This document shows positions 33,948-42,769 of a stretch of DNA of 64,000 nt, one piece after another; within the stretch, counting starts at the first letter, position 1; every line of letters begins with the position of its first letter. The stretch lies in contig NZ_JAFBBT010000001.1 of the NCBI RefSeq assembly GCF_016907335.1, positions 1 through 64,000 on the forward strand. Reading direction: 5' to 3'. This DNA comes from Curtobacterium herbarum. Lineage in GTDB: Bacteria > Actinomycetota > Actinomycetes > Actinomycetales > Microbacteriaceae. The position numbers were made by a program, and so were the translations under genes. The notes under the pieces are model-generated. The model searched no databases. It had not been told where the DNA came from and saw nothing but the letters and a program-made list of their open reading frames with translations.

Positions 33948-34595
33948 ATGTCGATCAAGCACATCTTCACCACCGTCGTCGGGATCACGGTCGTGACCGT
34001 CGCACTCGCCGGCTGCTCGTCGCAGTCGGGGGAGTCCGCGCCGAGCAAGGCCGCAGCGAAGCCGTCGCAGAGTCAGGCGGCGGACCAGCAGACGCCGACC
34101 CCGACGCCGACCAGCACGGCCGCAGCGTCCGGTGTCGTGAAGGTCACGTCGGACAAGATCACCGACGACCAGATGGGCCACACCGTGCAGGCCGACGAGG
34201 TCGTCCGGAACTTCCCGTGGACCTCGGCGCAGTCGGGGCTCGCGGACCGGGACGACAACGAGCAGGTCCTGGTCCACGTCGCCGTGACCGCGGGGGACAA
34301 GTACTACTCGACGATGGACTGCCTGGCGATCCGCGTGCAGGCACACGGCAGCACGGAGTCGTACACGTCCCAGGGCACGACCTCGGTCGTCGAGGACGCG
34401 ATGAAGGCAGCGGGCTACCCGGCGCTGACGAAGGTCGAGCAGGGGCAGTCCGGCGAGGGCTGGTGCGCCTACTCCGTGACCGACCCGTCCGACGTCCTCG
34501 ACCTGCAGTACCAGCGCAACGCGGCCGCGTCGAACGACGGGACGCAGATCACGGCGAAGGACTTCTACGCCGAGATGACGCCGGTGGCGTCGTGA
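33948..34595 (+). CDS. putative lipoprotein
   Basis: 215 residues. Signal peptide with lipobox LAGC (residues 20-23), then a Ser/Ala/Pro/Thr-rich linker with TPTPTPTS, and a domain with two cysteines in the mature part (TMDCLAIRVQA and EGWCAYSVTD). GGGGACACC precedes the ATG. It has no recognised family; related lipoproteins of Microbacteriaceae are usually annotated hypothetical. It is probably attached to the outer face of the membrane. Confidence 0.8.
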   Translation: MSIKHIFTTVVGITVVTVALAGCSSQSGESAPSKAAAKPSQSQAADQQTPTPTPTSTAAASGVVKVTSDKITDDQMGHTVQADEVVRNFPWTSAQSGLADRDDNEQVLVHVAVTAGDKYYSTMDCLAIRVQAHGSTESYTSQGTTSVVEDAMKAAGYPALTKVEQGQSGEGWCAYSVTDPSDVLDLQYQRNAAASNDGTQITAKDFYAEMTPVAS

Positions 34596-34620
34596 CGCGG
34601 GCCTCCGGGTGAGGCGCAGA

Positions 34621-34977
34621 GTGACCGGTCCCGAAGTGATCGACGACCGATTCGCAGCGCGGTTCGTCGACGCTGTCCACGACTGTTTCGTCAACAGCGC
34701 GATCCTGAACGAGGGCATGTGCTGGGTCGGTGGCCGGGTTCGCGAGCCCCACGATGCGGTGATCCTCTACCGGGACCGCCCGGACGGGCCCGTCCTCGGC
34801 CGCTTGTACGAACTCCGCTCGTACTCGGCGCTCTTCGGCGGCGAGACCGCGCAGTGGCTCGCGAACGAAGCATGGGTGAGCGACATCACCGATCCCTCGG
34901 GCGCCGGTGAGCCGAAGGAGGTCGACTGGGCGGTCGGTCTGGTCGACGACCCCGCTGCGGTCCGCTGGCTCGACTGA
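34621..34977 (+). CDS. small protein with ILYRDRPDGPVLGR motif
   Basis: 118 residues from GTG at 34621, chosen because a GAGG ribosome site precedes it; GTG at 34609 would be an alternative. Two recognisable segments are AVILYRDRPDGPVLGRLYEL and EVDWAVGLVDDPAAVRWLD. A clear paralogue sits at the right edge of the window on the minus strand. No known domain is recognised. Confidence 0.7.
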   Translation: MTGPEVIDDRFAARFVDAVHDCFVNSAILNEGMCWVGGRVREPHDAVILYRDRPDGPVLGRLYELRSYSALFGGETAQWLANEAWVSDITDPSGAGEPKEVDWAVGLVDDPAAVRWLD

Positions 34978-34989
34978 TCGGGGCCGCCG

Positions 34990-35505
34990 TCACTCGTTGC
35001 CCCGCATCTCCAGGGCGTCCCCGTCGGCGCACTCGGACACCGCGGTGATGGTGTACCGATGAGCGGCCGCGAGGAAGCTGATGGAGGTTGTTGGCCCCCC
35101 GACGCCCCGCACGCCGAGGATCGGGTCCGAGCCCCCGCTGTTGAACGGTCCGGTCGTGATCCCCTCGCGTTCCCAGAGCGTTTTCACGACGGCGATGTCG
35201 TGAGCCGGGTCACCGCTCGGCCCTTCCCATGCCTTGATGTAGGTGTACGCTGCGCCGTCTCCGCCCGTCCCCTTGGTGCACTGCTGCACTGCCGGTCCGC
35301 TGTACACCTGCCAGTCGCCGTCGACCGCCTCCGCTGACCGGTCGACGATGTCCTTGACCGACTGTCGCGCCTCCGTCGTGCTGACGCTCCTGGCGACTCC
35401 AGACCCCGTCGGACCGCCGCCGCTGCATCCCGTCAGGGCGAGGATCGCGGTCATCACACCGACGACGACGACCGCCGGACCGGTTCGTTCCCCCCGTGGA
35501 CGCAC
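34990..35505 (-). CDS. putative lipoprotein
   Basis: 171 residues from GTG at 35505. It has a basic start, a hydrophobic stretch (AVVVVGVMTAILAL) and lipobox LTGC. The mature part is about 140 residues with two cysteines (QQCTKG and SECADGD). It is convergent with the preceding gene (12 bases between stops) and starts two bases after the stop of a 20-codon leader ORF. Unrecognised family. Confidence 0.75.
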   Translation of the reverse strand: MRPRGERTGPAVVVVGVMTAILALTGCSGGGPTGSGVARSVSTTEARQSVKDIVDRSAEAVDGDWQVYSGPAVQQCTKGTGGDGAAYTYIKAWEGPSGDPAHDIAVVKTLWEREGITTGPFNSGGSDPILGVRGVGGPTTSISFLAAAHRYTITAVSECADGDALEMRGNE

Positions 35506-35507
35506 GG

Positions 35508-35570
35508 TCAGCCACCCGTCCCGAGATCGACGTCGGAAGCGGTCTGCCCCGTCGGTTGGTCGTCGTTCAT
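35508..35570 (-). CDS. 20-residue leader ORF before the lipoprotein
   Basis: ATG at 35570 has a strong GGGGGA ribosome site and encodes MNDDQPTGQTASDVDLGTGG before TGA. The lipoprotein GTG follows after two bases without its own ribosome site, so it probably depends on translation of this short ORF. It may be a coupling leader or a short peptide. Confidence 0.55.
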   Translation of the reverse strand: MNDDQPTGQTASDVDLGTGG

Positions 35571-35688
35571 CGTGTCCCCCTGCCCTGTGGTCGCGTCGTC
35601 GACGTCCCACAGTGATCGCCGTCCTCCGACCGAGCCAACCAGTGCGCTCCGCCCTCCGCACCCCTGATCGCCGCCCCCGCATGCCAAG

Positions 35689-36327
35689 ATGACCGCCGTG
35701 ACCACCGTCGTGATCGTCGATGACGAGACGCTCGTCCGGTACGGCTTCGAACTCATCCTGGGTGCCGCGCCGGACATCGACGTGGTCGCCACCACGGGTG
35801 ACGTCGACGCCGTGCAGGTGGTCCGCGAGCACGCTCCCGACGTGGTGCTGCTCGACGTGCGGATGCCGCGGATCGACGGGCTCGAGGTCCTCCGTCAGCT
35901 GCAGACCCTCCCGGAGCCGCCGGCGGTCGCGATGCTCACGACGTTCGACACGGACGAGTACGTCGGCCGTGCGATGGACCTCGGCGCCGCGGGCTTCCTG
36001 CTCAAGGACACCGACCCGGAGGGGCTCGCCGAGTACATCCGCGTGCTGGCCCGCGGGGGAGTCGTCCTGGCTCCGGGGGTGGACCGCCGGTCGCTGTTCG
36101 CGGCCCGGTCCTCGGCTGCGACCCCGCCGCCGTCCCTGTCGGACCGCGAGCGTGCGGTCCTCCGGCTGATCGCCGACGGCGCGAGCAACCCGGACATCGG
36201 CCAGCGCCTCGGCGTCAGCACGGGCACCGTGAAGGAGGACGTCCGCGCCCTCCTGGCGGCGTTCGCCGTCCCGACACGGGTCCAGCTCGCACTGCGTGCC
36301 GCCGAGGCAGGACTGCTGGATGGCTGA
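35689..36327 (+). CDS. NarL/FixJ-type response regulator
   Basis: 212 residues. Receiver domain with acceptor Asp in LLDVRMP (D56) and the usual acidic pair VDDE near the N-terminus. The LuxR-type HTH is at about residues 145-205 (LSDRERAVLRLIADGASNPDIGQRLGVSTGTVKEDVRALLAAF). Its stop overlaps the histidine kinase ATG by eight bases. The cognate kinase lies next door; the target genes are unknown, possibly the neighbouring membrane-lipid operon. Confidence 0.95.
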   Translation: MTAVTTVVIVDDETLVRYGFELILGAAPDIDVVATTGDVDAVQVVREHAPDVVLLDVRMPRIDGLEVLRQLQTLPEPPAVAMLTTFDTDEYVGRAMDLGAAGFLLKDTDPEGLAEYIRVLARGGVVLAPGVDRRSLFAARSSAATPPPSLSDRERAVLRLIADGASNPDIGQRLGVSTGTVKEDVRALLAAFAVPTRVQLALRAAEAGLLDG

Positions 36328-37522
36328 GCATCGCCGCCTGGCCCGCGTCGGTCGGGTGCTGGCGGCGACGGACGGGAGGCTCGACCACCTCGTCGAGGTC
36401 GCCCTGCGCTGGGTGCGCACCCACCGGGCACCCTGGTGGCTGGTCGACCTGCTCTTCGTCGCGGCTGCGGTCGCCGACGCGGTCCTCGACATCTCGGGAG
36501 CGACGACCGTCGACACGGTGCTCTCCCTGCTCGCCGCGGCCGGACTGCTCATCCGCCGGCGCTTCCCGGTGCTGGCGTTCGCCCTGACGGTGCCCGCGCT
36601 GTTCGTCGGTTCCGCCGTGGTCGCGGGCAGCATCGCGCTGTTCACGCTGGGAGAGCGGACGGACCGCCGCTGGCTCATGCTCCTGGCGGCGCTGGTGCAG
36701 TTCGTGGGCTTCAGCGGGTTCGTCGGGCCGGCGCAGGCCCCGGCGGAGATCGTCGTCTCGGTGGTCTACGCGCTGCTGTTCGCCCTCGGGCCGCTCGCGG
36801 TGGGGCTGCTCGTCCGGACCCGCCTGCTGCTGACCGAGCAACTGACGGCGGCCCGTCTGGCCCGGGAGGACGAACGCCGCCAGGCCGCAGCCGTCGCACT
36901 CTCGCGGGAGCGGGCACTGCTGGCACGGGAGATGCACGACGTCGTCGCCCACCAGGTCACCCTGATCGCCGTGCAGGCGGGGGCGATGCAGATGGCCGGA
37001 CGCGACGAGGCCGAGCGCGGGTTCGCCCGGACGATCCGGCAGCTGTGCGTCGTGACCCTGCAGGAGCTGCGCGGCATGGTCCAGGTGCTCCGTGCCTCCG
37101 GCGGGACCGACCGGCAGATCGCCCCGCAGCCGGTGCTCGCCGACCTGCCCCGACTGGTCGCCGAGAGCGGCCTCGACACCCGCTGCGACGTGGACCTGCC
37201 CGACACCCTCGAGCAGCCGCTGCAGCGTGCCGTGTACCGGTTCGTGCAGGAGGGCCTGACCAACGCCCGCAAGCACGCCCCCGGCGCCCTGGTCCGGGTG
37301 AGCGGCCGGCTGCGCGGCGACGAGGTCCTGGTCGACGTCGTCAACGGCCCGGCGCGGTCGGACCGCCTGGAGCTGCCGGGCTCCGGCCTCGGGCTGATCG
37401 GGCTGGGGGAGCGGGCGTCCCTGCTCGGCGGCAGCATGCAGTCGGGGCCGCAGCCGGACGACGGGTTCGCGCTGCACCTGCGGCTGCCGGTCGCGCACGT
37501 GTCGGCCGTCCGGAAGCGCTGA
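36320..37522 (+). CDS. HisKA_3-type sensor histidine kinase
   Basis: 400 residues, partner of the preceding NarL-type regulator. Four or five N-terminal membrane helices (about 45-165) lack an obvious extracellular domain, as in intramembrane-sensing kinases. The HisKA_3 box has the phosphoacceptor His in REMHDVVAHQ (H206), and the ATPase domain has the N-box EGLTNARKHAPG and G-box GSGLGLIGLGERA. The start at 36320 overlaps the previous gene. Confidence 0.95.
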   Translation: MAEHRRLARVGRVLAATDGRLDHLVEVALRWVRTHRAPWWLVDLLFVAAAVADAVLDISGATTVDTVLSLLAAAGLLIRRRFPVLAFALTVPALFVGSAVVAGSIALFTLGERTDRRWLMLLAALVQFVGFSGFVGPAQAPAEIVVSVVYALLFALGPLAVGLLVRTRLLLTEQLTAARLAREDERRQAAAVALSRERALLAREMHDVVAHQVTLIAVQAGAMQMAGRDEAERGFARTIRQLCVVTLQELRGMVQVLRASGGTDRQIAPQPVLADLPRLVAESGLDTRCDVDLPDTLEQPLQRAVYRFVQEGLTNARKHAPGALVRVSGRLRGDEVLVDVVNGPARSDRLELPGSGLGLIGLGERASLLGGSMQSGPQPDDGFALHLRLPVAHVSAVRKR

Positions 37523-37569
37523 CGGCCCCCGGAGCGACCCCGCCCGGGTCGTCCGGTCGACGGACCCCG

Positions 37570-39642
37570 ATGGCCGATCGGCCATCGGAGTTCACGCTGC
37601 GGGGCGATGCCGAGGAGCGCTCGTTCCGCTGCAATCAGAACGTGGCACCCTCAGCGCTCGTCGGACGGCTCCGACACCTCCCGGTCTCCGTCGCCGTGGC
37701 GGTGACCGCGGTCGTCCTCGTCGTCACCGCGCGCATCGCGCATGCCGAACCGGACTTCCCGCACCACCCGCCCGTCGCCTGCCTGGCGCTCCTCGGCGTC
37801 GTGCTGACGGTGGTGCTCGCCGAACGGTCCCTCGGATCGGTCCGGACGCTCCTGATCGGCGTGCTCGCGCCGACGCTCGGTGTGCTCGGGACCCTGCTCA
37901 CCGTCACCATCGGGTCCGCGCTCGGCGAGGCGCACGCCGAACTCGCCGTCGGCCAGCCGCTCTTCGCCCCCTCGACCATCGCGGCGGCGCTCCTCGGCGC
38001 CGCCTCGGCGGCGATGCCCGCGCAGCGCCGGTGGCGCACCCGCGCCGCGCTCTGGACCGTCGTCCTGACGCTCGTCCTGTTCGCCGGCCACGGGTCGGAC
38101 CTGGCGCGGGCCCTGGCGGCCCTGCTCGGGACCGCAGCGGGCGCGTTCGTGGTGCGCCGCGCCTCCCGTCCTGGAGGCCCGTCCACCCATGACACCGTCA
38201 GCGCACGCACGTGGGTGGTCGCGACCCTCATCGCGCTGGGCGCGGGTACGCTGGTGACCCCCGTCGTGCCGGACCCGGACGGCGTGCTGTCCGTGTTCGC
38301 CGACGCCATGAGCGACCACGCGGTCGTCGTCGTCGGGCTCCTGCTGCTCGCCTCGGCGTGGCTCGTGCAGCGCGGCCGCCGCGTCGGCGTGTACCTGGCC
38401 GTCGGCGTGCTCGTCACGCTCACCGCGGTGCTGGCCGACGTGTTCCTCATCGAACCGATGACCGACGACGCCGTGCAGTGGCGGGGGATCGGACTCGACG
38501 CGATCGAGTGGCAGGTCACCCTGCTCGGCGCCTGGCTCGTGCCCGCGATCGTGCTGCTGGCGGTGCTCGCCCTGCGCGGCACCCTGGTCCGCGGACGGTT
38601 CCGGGCCGCCGCCGACGGACGTGACGCCTTCGTCGGGATGCTCCGCGACGGCGACGCCGGAACCCTCGGCCACATGGGCACCTGGCGCGGCAACGCGACC
38701 TGGACGCACCCGGGCGGACGCGGGGCCGTGGCCTACCGGGTCTGCGGCGACGTGGCGCTCACGGTCTCGGACCCGGCGTGCTGCGCGGCCGACCGTGCCG
38801 AGGTGGTCTCCGCGTTCGCGGCCTTCTGCGAACGGAACGGCTGGGTGCCGGCGTTCACGAGCGTGCACGAACCGGTGCGGCAGATCCTCGCCGCCGAGGG
38901 CTGGACGTCCCTGCCCGTCGGCGTGGAGTCGGTGCTCGACCTGACCGCCTTCGACCTGCGCGGCAAGAAGCGGCAGGACCTCCGGACGGCCTCGAACCGC
39001 GCCGACCGCGAGGGGGTACGCGACGAGTGGACGACGTTCGACGCCCTCGACGCCGAGCAGCGGGCCGAGGTCGAGACGATCTGCACCCGCTGGGCGACCG
39101 ATCGACGACTGCCCGAGATGGGGTTCACCCTCGGCGGCTTCCACGAGCTCGACGACCCGGACGTGCGGCTCATGCTGGCCGTGGCCGCCGACGGGCACGT
39201 CACCGCGGTCACCAGCTGGCTGCCGGTCCACGAACGCGGGGCGCTCGCCGGGTACACGCTCGACGTGATGCGCCGCGGCGAGGACGGGATGCCCGGCGTG
39301 ATGGAGTTCCTCATCGCCCGCACCGCACTCCGCGCCCGTGACGCCGGGCTGCGCATGATCAGCCTGTCCGGCACGCCGCTCGCCGCCCACGCCGGCGCCG
39401 GGTCGCTCGTCACCCGCGGGTCGCTGCTCGTCGCCCGGCTGCTGGAACCCGTGTACGGCTTCAGGTCGCTGCAGCGCTTCAAGGAGAAGTTCGGAGCACG
39501 GCACGAGACACTCTGGATCGTGGTCCCGACTCCGCTGCACGTGCCGCGGGTCGCCCGCGCCCTGGCCGGTGCGTACGTGCCGGGTCTGCGGCCGAAGCAC
39601 CTCTGGGCGCTGCGCCAGGCACACCGCGCGGCGGCCCGGTGA
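37570..39642 (+). CDS. MprF-like aminoacyl-phosphatidylglycerol synthase (DUF2156)
   Basis: 690 residues. The N-terminal half has about eight membrane helices, flippase-like. The C-terminal soluble part (from about residue 360) is a DUF2156/GNAT-type catalytic domain: YRVCGDVALTVSDP, GKKRQDLRTASNRADREG, the VERGALAGYTLDVMRR strand and the FKEKFGARHE end are typical. It transfers an amino acid, usually lysine or alanine, from tRNA to phosphatidylglycerol, lowering surface charge. The start ATG 37570 is uncertain; GTG at 37642 (VAPSALVGRL) would also fit. It overlaps the next gene by GTGA. Confidence 0.85.
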   Translation: MADRPSEFTLRGDAEERSFRCNQNVAPSALVGRLRHLPVSVAVAVTAVVLVVTARIAHAEPDFPHHPPVACLALLGVVLTVVLAERSLGSVRTLLIGVLAPTLGVLGTLLTVTIGSALGEAHAELAVGQPLFAPSTIAAALLGAASAAMPAQRRWRTRAALWTVVLTLVLFAGHGSDLARALAALLGTAAGAFVVRRASRPGGPSTHDTVSARTWVVATLIALGAGTLVTPVVPDPDGVLSVFADAMSDHAVVVVGLLLLASAWLVQRGRRVGVYLAVGVLVTLTAVLADVFLIEPMTDDAVQWRGIGLDAIEWQVTLLGAWLVPAIVLLAVLALRGTLVRGRFRAAADGRDAFVGMLRDGDAGTLGHMGTWRGNATWTHPGGRGAVAYRVCGDVALTVSDPACCAADRAEVVSAFAAFCERNGWVPAFTSVHEPVRQILAAEGWTSLPVGVESVLDLTAFDLRGKKRQDLRTASNRADREGVRDEWTTFDALDAEQRAEVETICTRWATDRRLPEMGFTLGGFHELDDPDVRLMLAVAADGHVTAVTSWLPVHERGALAGYTLDVMRRGEDGMPGVMEFLIARTALRARDAGLRMISLSGTPLAAHAGAGSLVTRGSLLVARLLEPVYGFRSLQRFKEKFGARHETLWIVVPTPLHVPRVARALAGAYVPGLRPKHLWALRQAHRAAAR

Positions 39643-40919
39643 GCCTGACCGAGTGGCTGCTCGCCACCCAGCTGCAGGCCCCGTCGAAGCTCGTCCCGCT
39701 GGACGTCGCGTTCGCGCTGCTGACCGTCGCCGTGCTGCTGCCGGCACTCCGAGCGCTCCGGTCCCGCGCTGCCTGGCGTCGCGCCGGACTCCGGGCCGCC
39801 GTCGCCGGGGCCGCGGCCGTGGTCGTGCTCGTCGTCTGCTGGGTGCTCAGTGACCTGATGAACCTGTTCGGCGTCGCGCTGAGCCCCGTCACGCGGATGT
39901 GGCTCGTCCTGGCCGCCGCTGCACTCGGCATCGCGGTCGTCGGGCTGGTGCAGGGCGGCCGGTGGCGTCGGGTCCTCGCCGCGGTGCTCGTGCCGGCGGC
40001 GCTGCTCGTGCCCGCGCTCGGGGTGAACGTCGAGTTCGCGATGTACCCGACCCTCGGCACCGTCGTGCAGAAGGACCCCTACCCGGAGCTCGACCTCGCC
40101 GCCGTGCCTGCTGCTGCCGTGCCCGCCGTCGGGGAGGTCCGCACGGTCGACATCCCGGGGCAGCGCTCCGGCTTCGACGCCCGCCCGGCCGTCGTGTACC
40201 TGCCGCCGGCCGCCCTCGTCCGGGACCCCCGGCCGCTGCCCGTCGTGCTCGCGTTCTCCGGGCAGCCCGGGGCCCCGAGCGACCTGTTCACCGCCGGACA
40301 GCTCGACAAGGCACTCGACGCCTACGCCGCAGCGCACCAGGGCCGCGCGCCCATCGTCGTCTCCGTCGACCAGCTGTCCGCGCCCGGGCTCAACACGATG
40401 TGCGTCGACTCCACGCTCGGGAAGGCCCGGACCTACGTCACCGAGGACGTGCCCCGCTGGCTCACCGCACACCTGCCGGTCACCACCGACCGGCACGCCT
40501 GGGGCCTGACCGGGTTCTCGCAGGGGGCGACGTGCGCGATGCAGTTCGTCACCGCGCAGCCCGACCGGTTCGGACCCGTGCTCGCGGTGTCGAGCGAACT
40601 GCACCCGATCGACCAGAACCCGCAGCACAGTGCCGACCGGGCCTTCGGCGGTTCCCTCGCCGCGTGGAAGGCCGCCGGTCCGATGGCGCAGATGCGGGCG
40701 AACGGGCTGCACGGGCACGCGCTCTGGCTGACGGCGGGGTCCTCCGACCGGGAGTTCAGCGACAACGCCCGGGTGCTCGCACGGGCCGCACGGGCCGCTG
40801 GTGCCCACGCCACCGTGGCGCTCGCACCGGGGAGCGGGCACGACTGGAACACCGTGCAGTGGTCGTTCCGCACCGAGCTGCCGCAGGTGGCGGACGTGCT
40901 GTTCGCGGCGCTGCGCTGA
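39639..40919 (+). CDS. membrane-linked alpha/beta-hydrolase esterase
   Basis: 426 residues from GTG at 39639, coupled to the MprF-like gene. Three to four N-terminal membrane helices (to about residue 145) precede an esterase-D/antigen-85-like hydrolase with the nucleophile in GFSQGA, and a C-terminal GSGHDW likely carrying the catalytic His. An MprF-like gene followed by such an esterase recurs in actinobacteria; the esterase may act on the lipid product or its amino acid. The active site faces outside, judging by the membrane anchor. Confidence 0.85.
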   Translation: MSLTEWLLATQLQAPSKLVPLDVAFALLTVAVLLPALRALRSRAAWRRAGLRAAVAGAAAVVVLVVCWVLSDLMNLFGVALSPVTRMWLVLAAAALGIAVVGLVQGGRWRRVLAAVLVPAALLVPALGVNVEFAMYPTLGTVVQKDPYPELDLAAVPAAAVPAVGEVRTVDIPGQRSGFDARPAVVYLPPAALVRDPRPLPVVLAFSGQPGAPSDLFTAGQLDKALDAYAAAHQGRAPIVVSVDQLSAPGLNTMCVDSTLGKARTYVTEDVPRWLTAHLPVTTDRHAWGLTGFSQGATCAMQFVTAQPDRFGPVLAVSSELHPIDQNPQHSADRAFGGSLAAWKAAGPMAQMRANGLHGHALWLTAGSSDREFSDNARVLARAARAAGAHATVALAPGSGHDWNTVQWSFRTELPQVADVLFAALR

Positions 40920-40996
40920 CCTGGACGGTGGGCCCCGACGGCGCGACCAGCGGGGCTGCGGTGCCGCGGGCCTCCCGGCAGGGTCAGCCGGACCGG

Positions 40997-41434
40997 TCAG
41001 CCGACGCCCTCGCTGACGACCCGCCACCCCTCGGCGTGGTGGCGCAGGCACAGGCCCCACGTGTTCGCCCCGGGCTCCATGCCGGTGAGACCGGTCTCGC
41101 GTGTCCCGAACTCGAAGCACTGCTGCCGGTCGGCCGCTGCCGTCGTGCGCTGCAGGGCGGACCAGGAGTCCATCGTCGGATCGCCCTCGCCGGTCCACTG
41201 CTGCCACAGGCTGGCCGGGCACCAGTTCGTGTCGTCCGGGGCGGAGAGCGCCCGCATGCCGTGGCAGTCGCGGCGGACCGCAGCGTCGAGGAACGCCCGG
41301 GCGACCGTGCGGGCGGAAGCGCCGGACGACGGCAGGGGTGCCTGCGGGCCGGAGCGGCCGGGCGCACCGACGACGACCAGGCCACCGACGACGGCCAGGA
41401 CCAGGCCGGTGGTGATCAGGGGGACGCGACGCAC
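40997..41434 (-). CDS. anchored or secreted protein, unrecognised
   Basis: 145 residues from GTG at 41434, which has a near-perfect GGAGGATGA upstream. One N-terminal hydrophobic helix (LITTGLVLAVVGGLVVVG) may be a signal anchor. The ectodomain has four cysteines. It starts four bases after the ancestral stop of the GNAT gene, so the two form an operon. No known domain. Confidence 0.7.
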   Translation of the reverse strand: MRRVPLITTGLVLAVVGGLVVVGAPGRSGPQAPLPSSGASARTVARAFLDAAVRRDCHGMRALSAPDDTNWCPASLWQQWTGEGDPTMDSWSALQRTTAAADRQQCFEFGTRETGLTGMEPGANTWGLCLRHHAEGWRVVSEGVG

Positions 41435-41438
41435 GGGG

Positions 41439-42114
41439 TCATCCTCCTGGACGGTGCTGCGCGTCGGCATCGAGGAACGGCGTCGTCGTGCCGGTGCGGT
41501 GGTCGTCGCGGAGGAGCCCGTACGCGACTGAGTCCCGGTGCGTGCCGCCGACCACCGGCCAGGTGCGGCGGTACTGCGCCTCGAGGACCCAGCCGGTCCG
41601 GGTGAGGACGCGGCGCATCGCGTGGTTGTCGTCGCGTGTCTGCGCCTCGATGCGCAGTGCCGCCGACCACCGGCCAGGTGCGGCGGTACTGCGCCTCGAG
41701 GACCCAGCCGGTCCGGGTGAGGACGCGGCGCATCGCGTGGTTGTCGTCGCGTGTCTGCGCCTCGATGCGCGGGACCGCCGGGAACGAATCGAAGACGTGG
41801 GTGGCGAGGGCGCGGACGAGCTCGGTGCCGATCCCACGACCGCGGGCTGTCTCCGCCAGCCGGACGTCGATCATCGGGACGTCCTCGTCGAGGTCGTCGA
41901 GCACGACCAGCCCCTCCGGTGCCCCGTCGACCTCCACGCGGAACACAGCGTGGTCCGGGCCGGTGAAAGCGCCGTCCGCGATGCGCTGCTCGACCGATGC
42001 GCGAGTCGGGGACGCGGTGATGTGGAAGGGGAAACGGTTCGACGTCAGGAAGCTGATCAGCTCGTCACGGTCGGGCGGGTCCGCGACGTCCAAGGGGCGG
42101 AAGACCATCTCCAT
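41439..42114 (-). pseudogene. GNAT acetyltransferase broken by a 115-bp tandem duplication
   Basis: The gene starts at 42114 (MEMVFRPLDV) and has a normal GNAT core: DVRLAETARGRGIGTELVRALATHVF is the acetyl-CoA-binding motif A, followed by RIEAQTRDDNHAMRRVLTRTGWVLEAQYRRTW, the usual C-terminal end. A 115-bp duplication (41542-41656 and 41657-41771) then repeats the last segment out of frame, since 115 is not a multiple of 3. Without it the reading frame would end at 41439 after RDDHRTGTTTPFLD. As it stands translation continues to 41416, so the product has an altered C-terminus and would overlap the downstream start. Confidence 0.8.
41542..41771. repeat. 115-bp tandem duplication
   Basis: Two adjacent copies, 41542-41656 and 41657-41771, are identical except for the final base (A versus G). 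Confidence 0.95.
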
Positions 42115-42201
42115 GGCTCGACCGTACCGATCGAAGACATCCCGGCGCTTGACCCGCCCCGGTTGCTGCGCCAGGGTCGGACCTGAACCGGAGGTCCTGC
42201 C

Positions 42202-42441
42202 GTGCACAACCCCGTCATCCCCCAGCAGTACGACATCTCGTGGACGATCGCGCTCGTCGCCGTCCTGGCGCTGATGGTCGCGGCCGTCGTGTCCGTCGTG
42301 CGGAACACCGAGCGGATGACGCTGCTGGCGACCGTCGTGTGGGTCGTCGGCGTGGTCGTGCTGCCGGTGCTGGGACCGCTCGTCTGGTTCATCGTCGGAC
42401 GGCGGGACCTCCGCCGACGTCCGAGCACCCTCCGCAGCTGA
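42202..42441 (+). CDS. PLDc_N-type small membrane protein
   Basis: 79 residues from GTG at 42202. Two membrane helices, ISWTIALVAVLALMVAAVVSVV and LLATVVWVVGVVVLPVLGPLVWFIVG, match the phospholipase-D N-terminal domain found alone in small actinobacterial proteins and at the start of cardiolipin synthases. Function unknown. GGAGG lies upstream. Confidence 0.8.
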   Translation: MHNPVIPQQYDISWTIALVAVLALMVAAVVSVVRNTERMTLLATVVWVVGVVVLPVLGPLVWFIVGRRDLRRRPSTLRS

Positions 42442-42460
42442 CGGCTGACCGTCGGCACGG

Positions 42461-42655
42461 TCAGCGGTGCTGACGCTTCCGGGTCTCGTACCAGCCGAGC
42501 AGCGCGGCGACGAGCACCATCTCGACGAAGAAGTACGTCGCGCCGTTCCCGGACCGGGCGGCGAGCGGGGTGAAGACCGCGAGCCCCAGGACGATCATCG
42601 CGACGACGCCCCAGCGGAAGGTCCGCCGGTCGCAGTCCCCGTCTGCGCTGTTCAC
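42461..42655 (-). CDS. small two-helix membrane protein
   Basis: 64 residues from GTG at 42655 with GGAGG upstream; a longer frame from 42706 is less likely. Two helices: WGVVAMIVLGLAVFTPLA and TYFFVEMVLVAALLGWYE. Convergent with the PLDc_N gene. No recognised family. Confidence 0.65.
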   Translation of the reverse strand: MNSADGDCDRRTFRWGVVAMIVLGLAVFTPLAARSGNGATYFFVEMVLVAALLGWYETRKRQHR

Positions 42656-42769
42656 GATGCCTCCTGATCGGCTGGTGCGGTCGATGTGGACGCCCCATGC
42701 TCGCACGACCGGAGGCCGTGTGTCAGTCGCCCGACTGGCCGACCGGAGTCGTACCCCTGACGACGGGCC

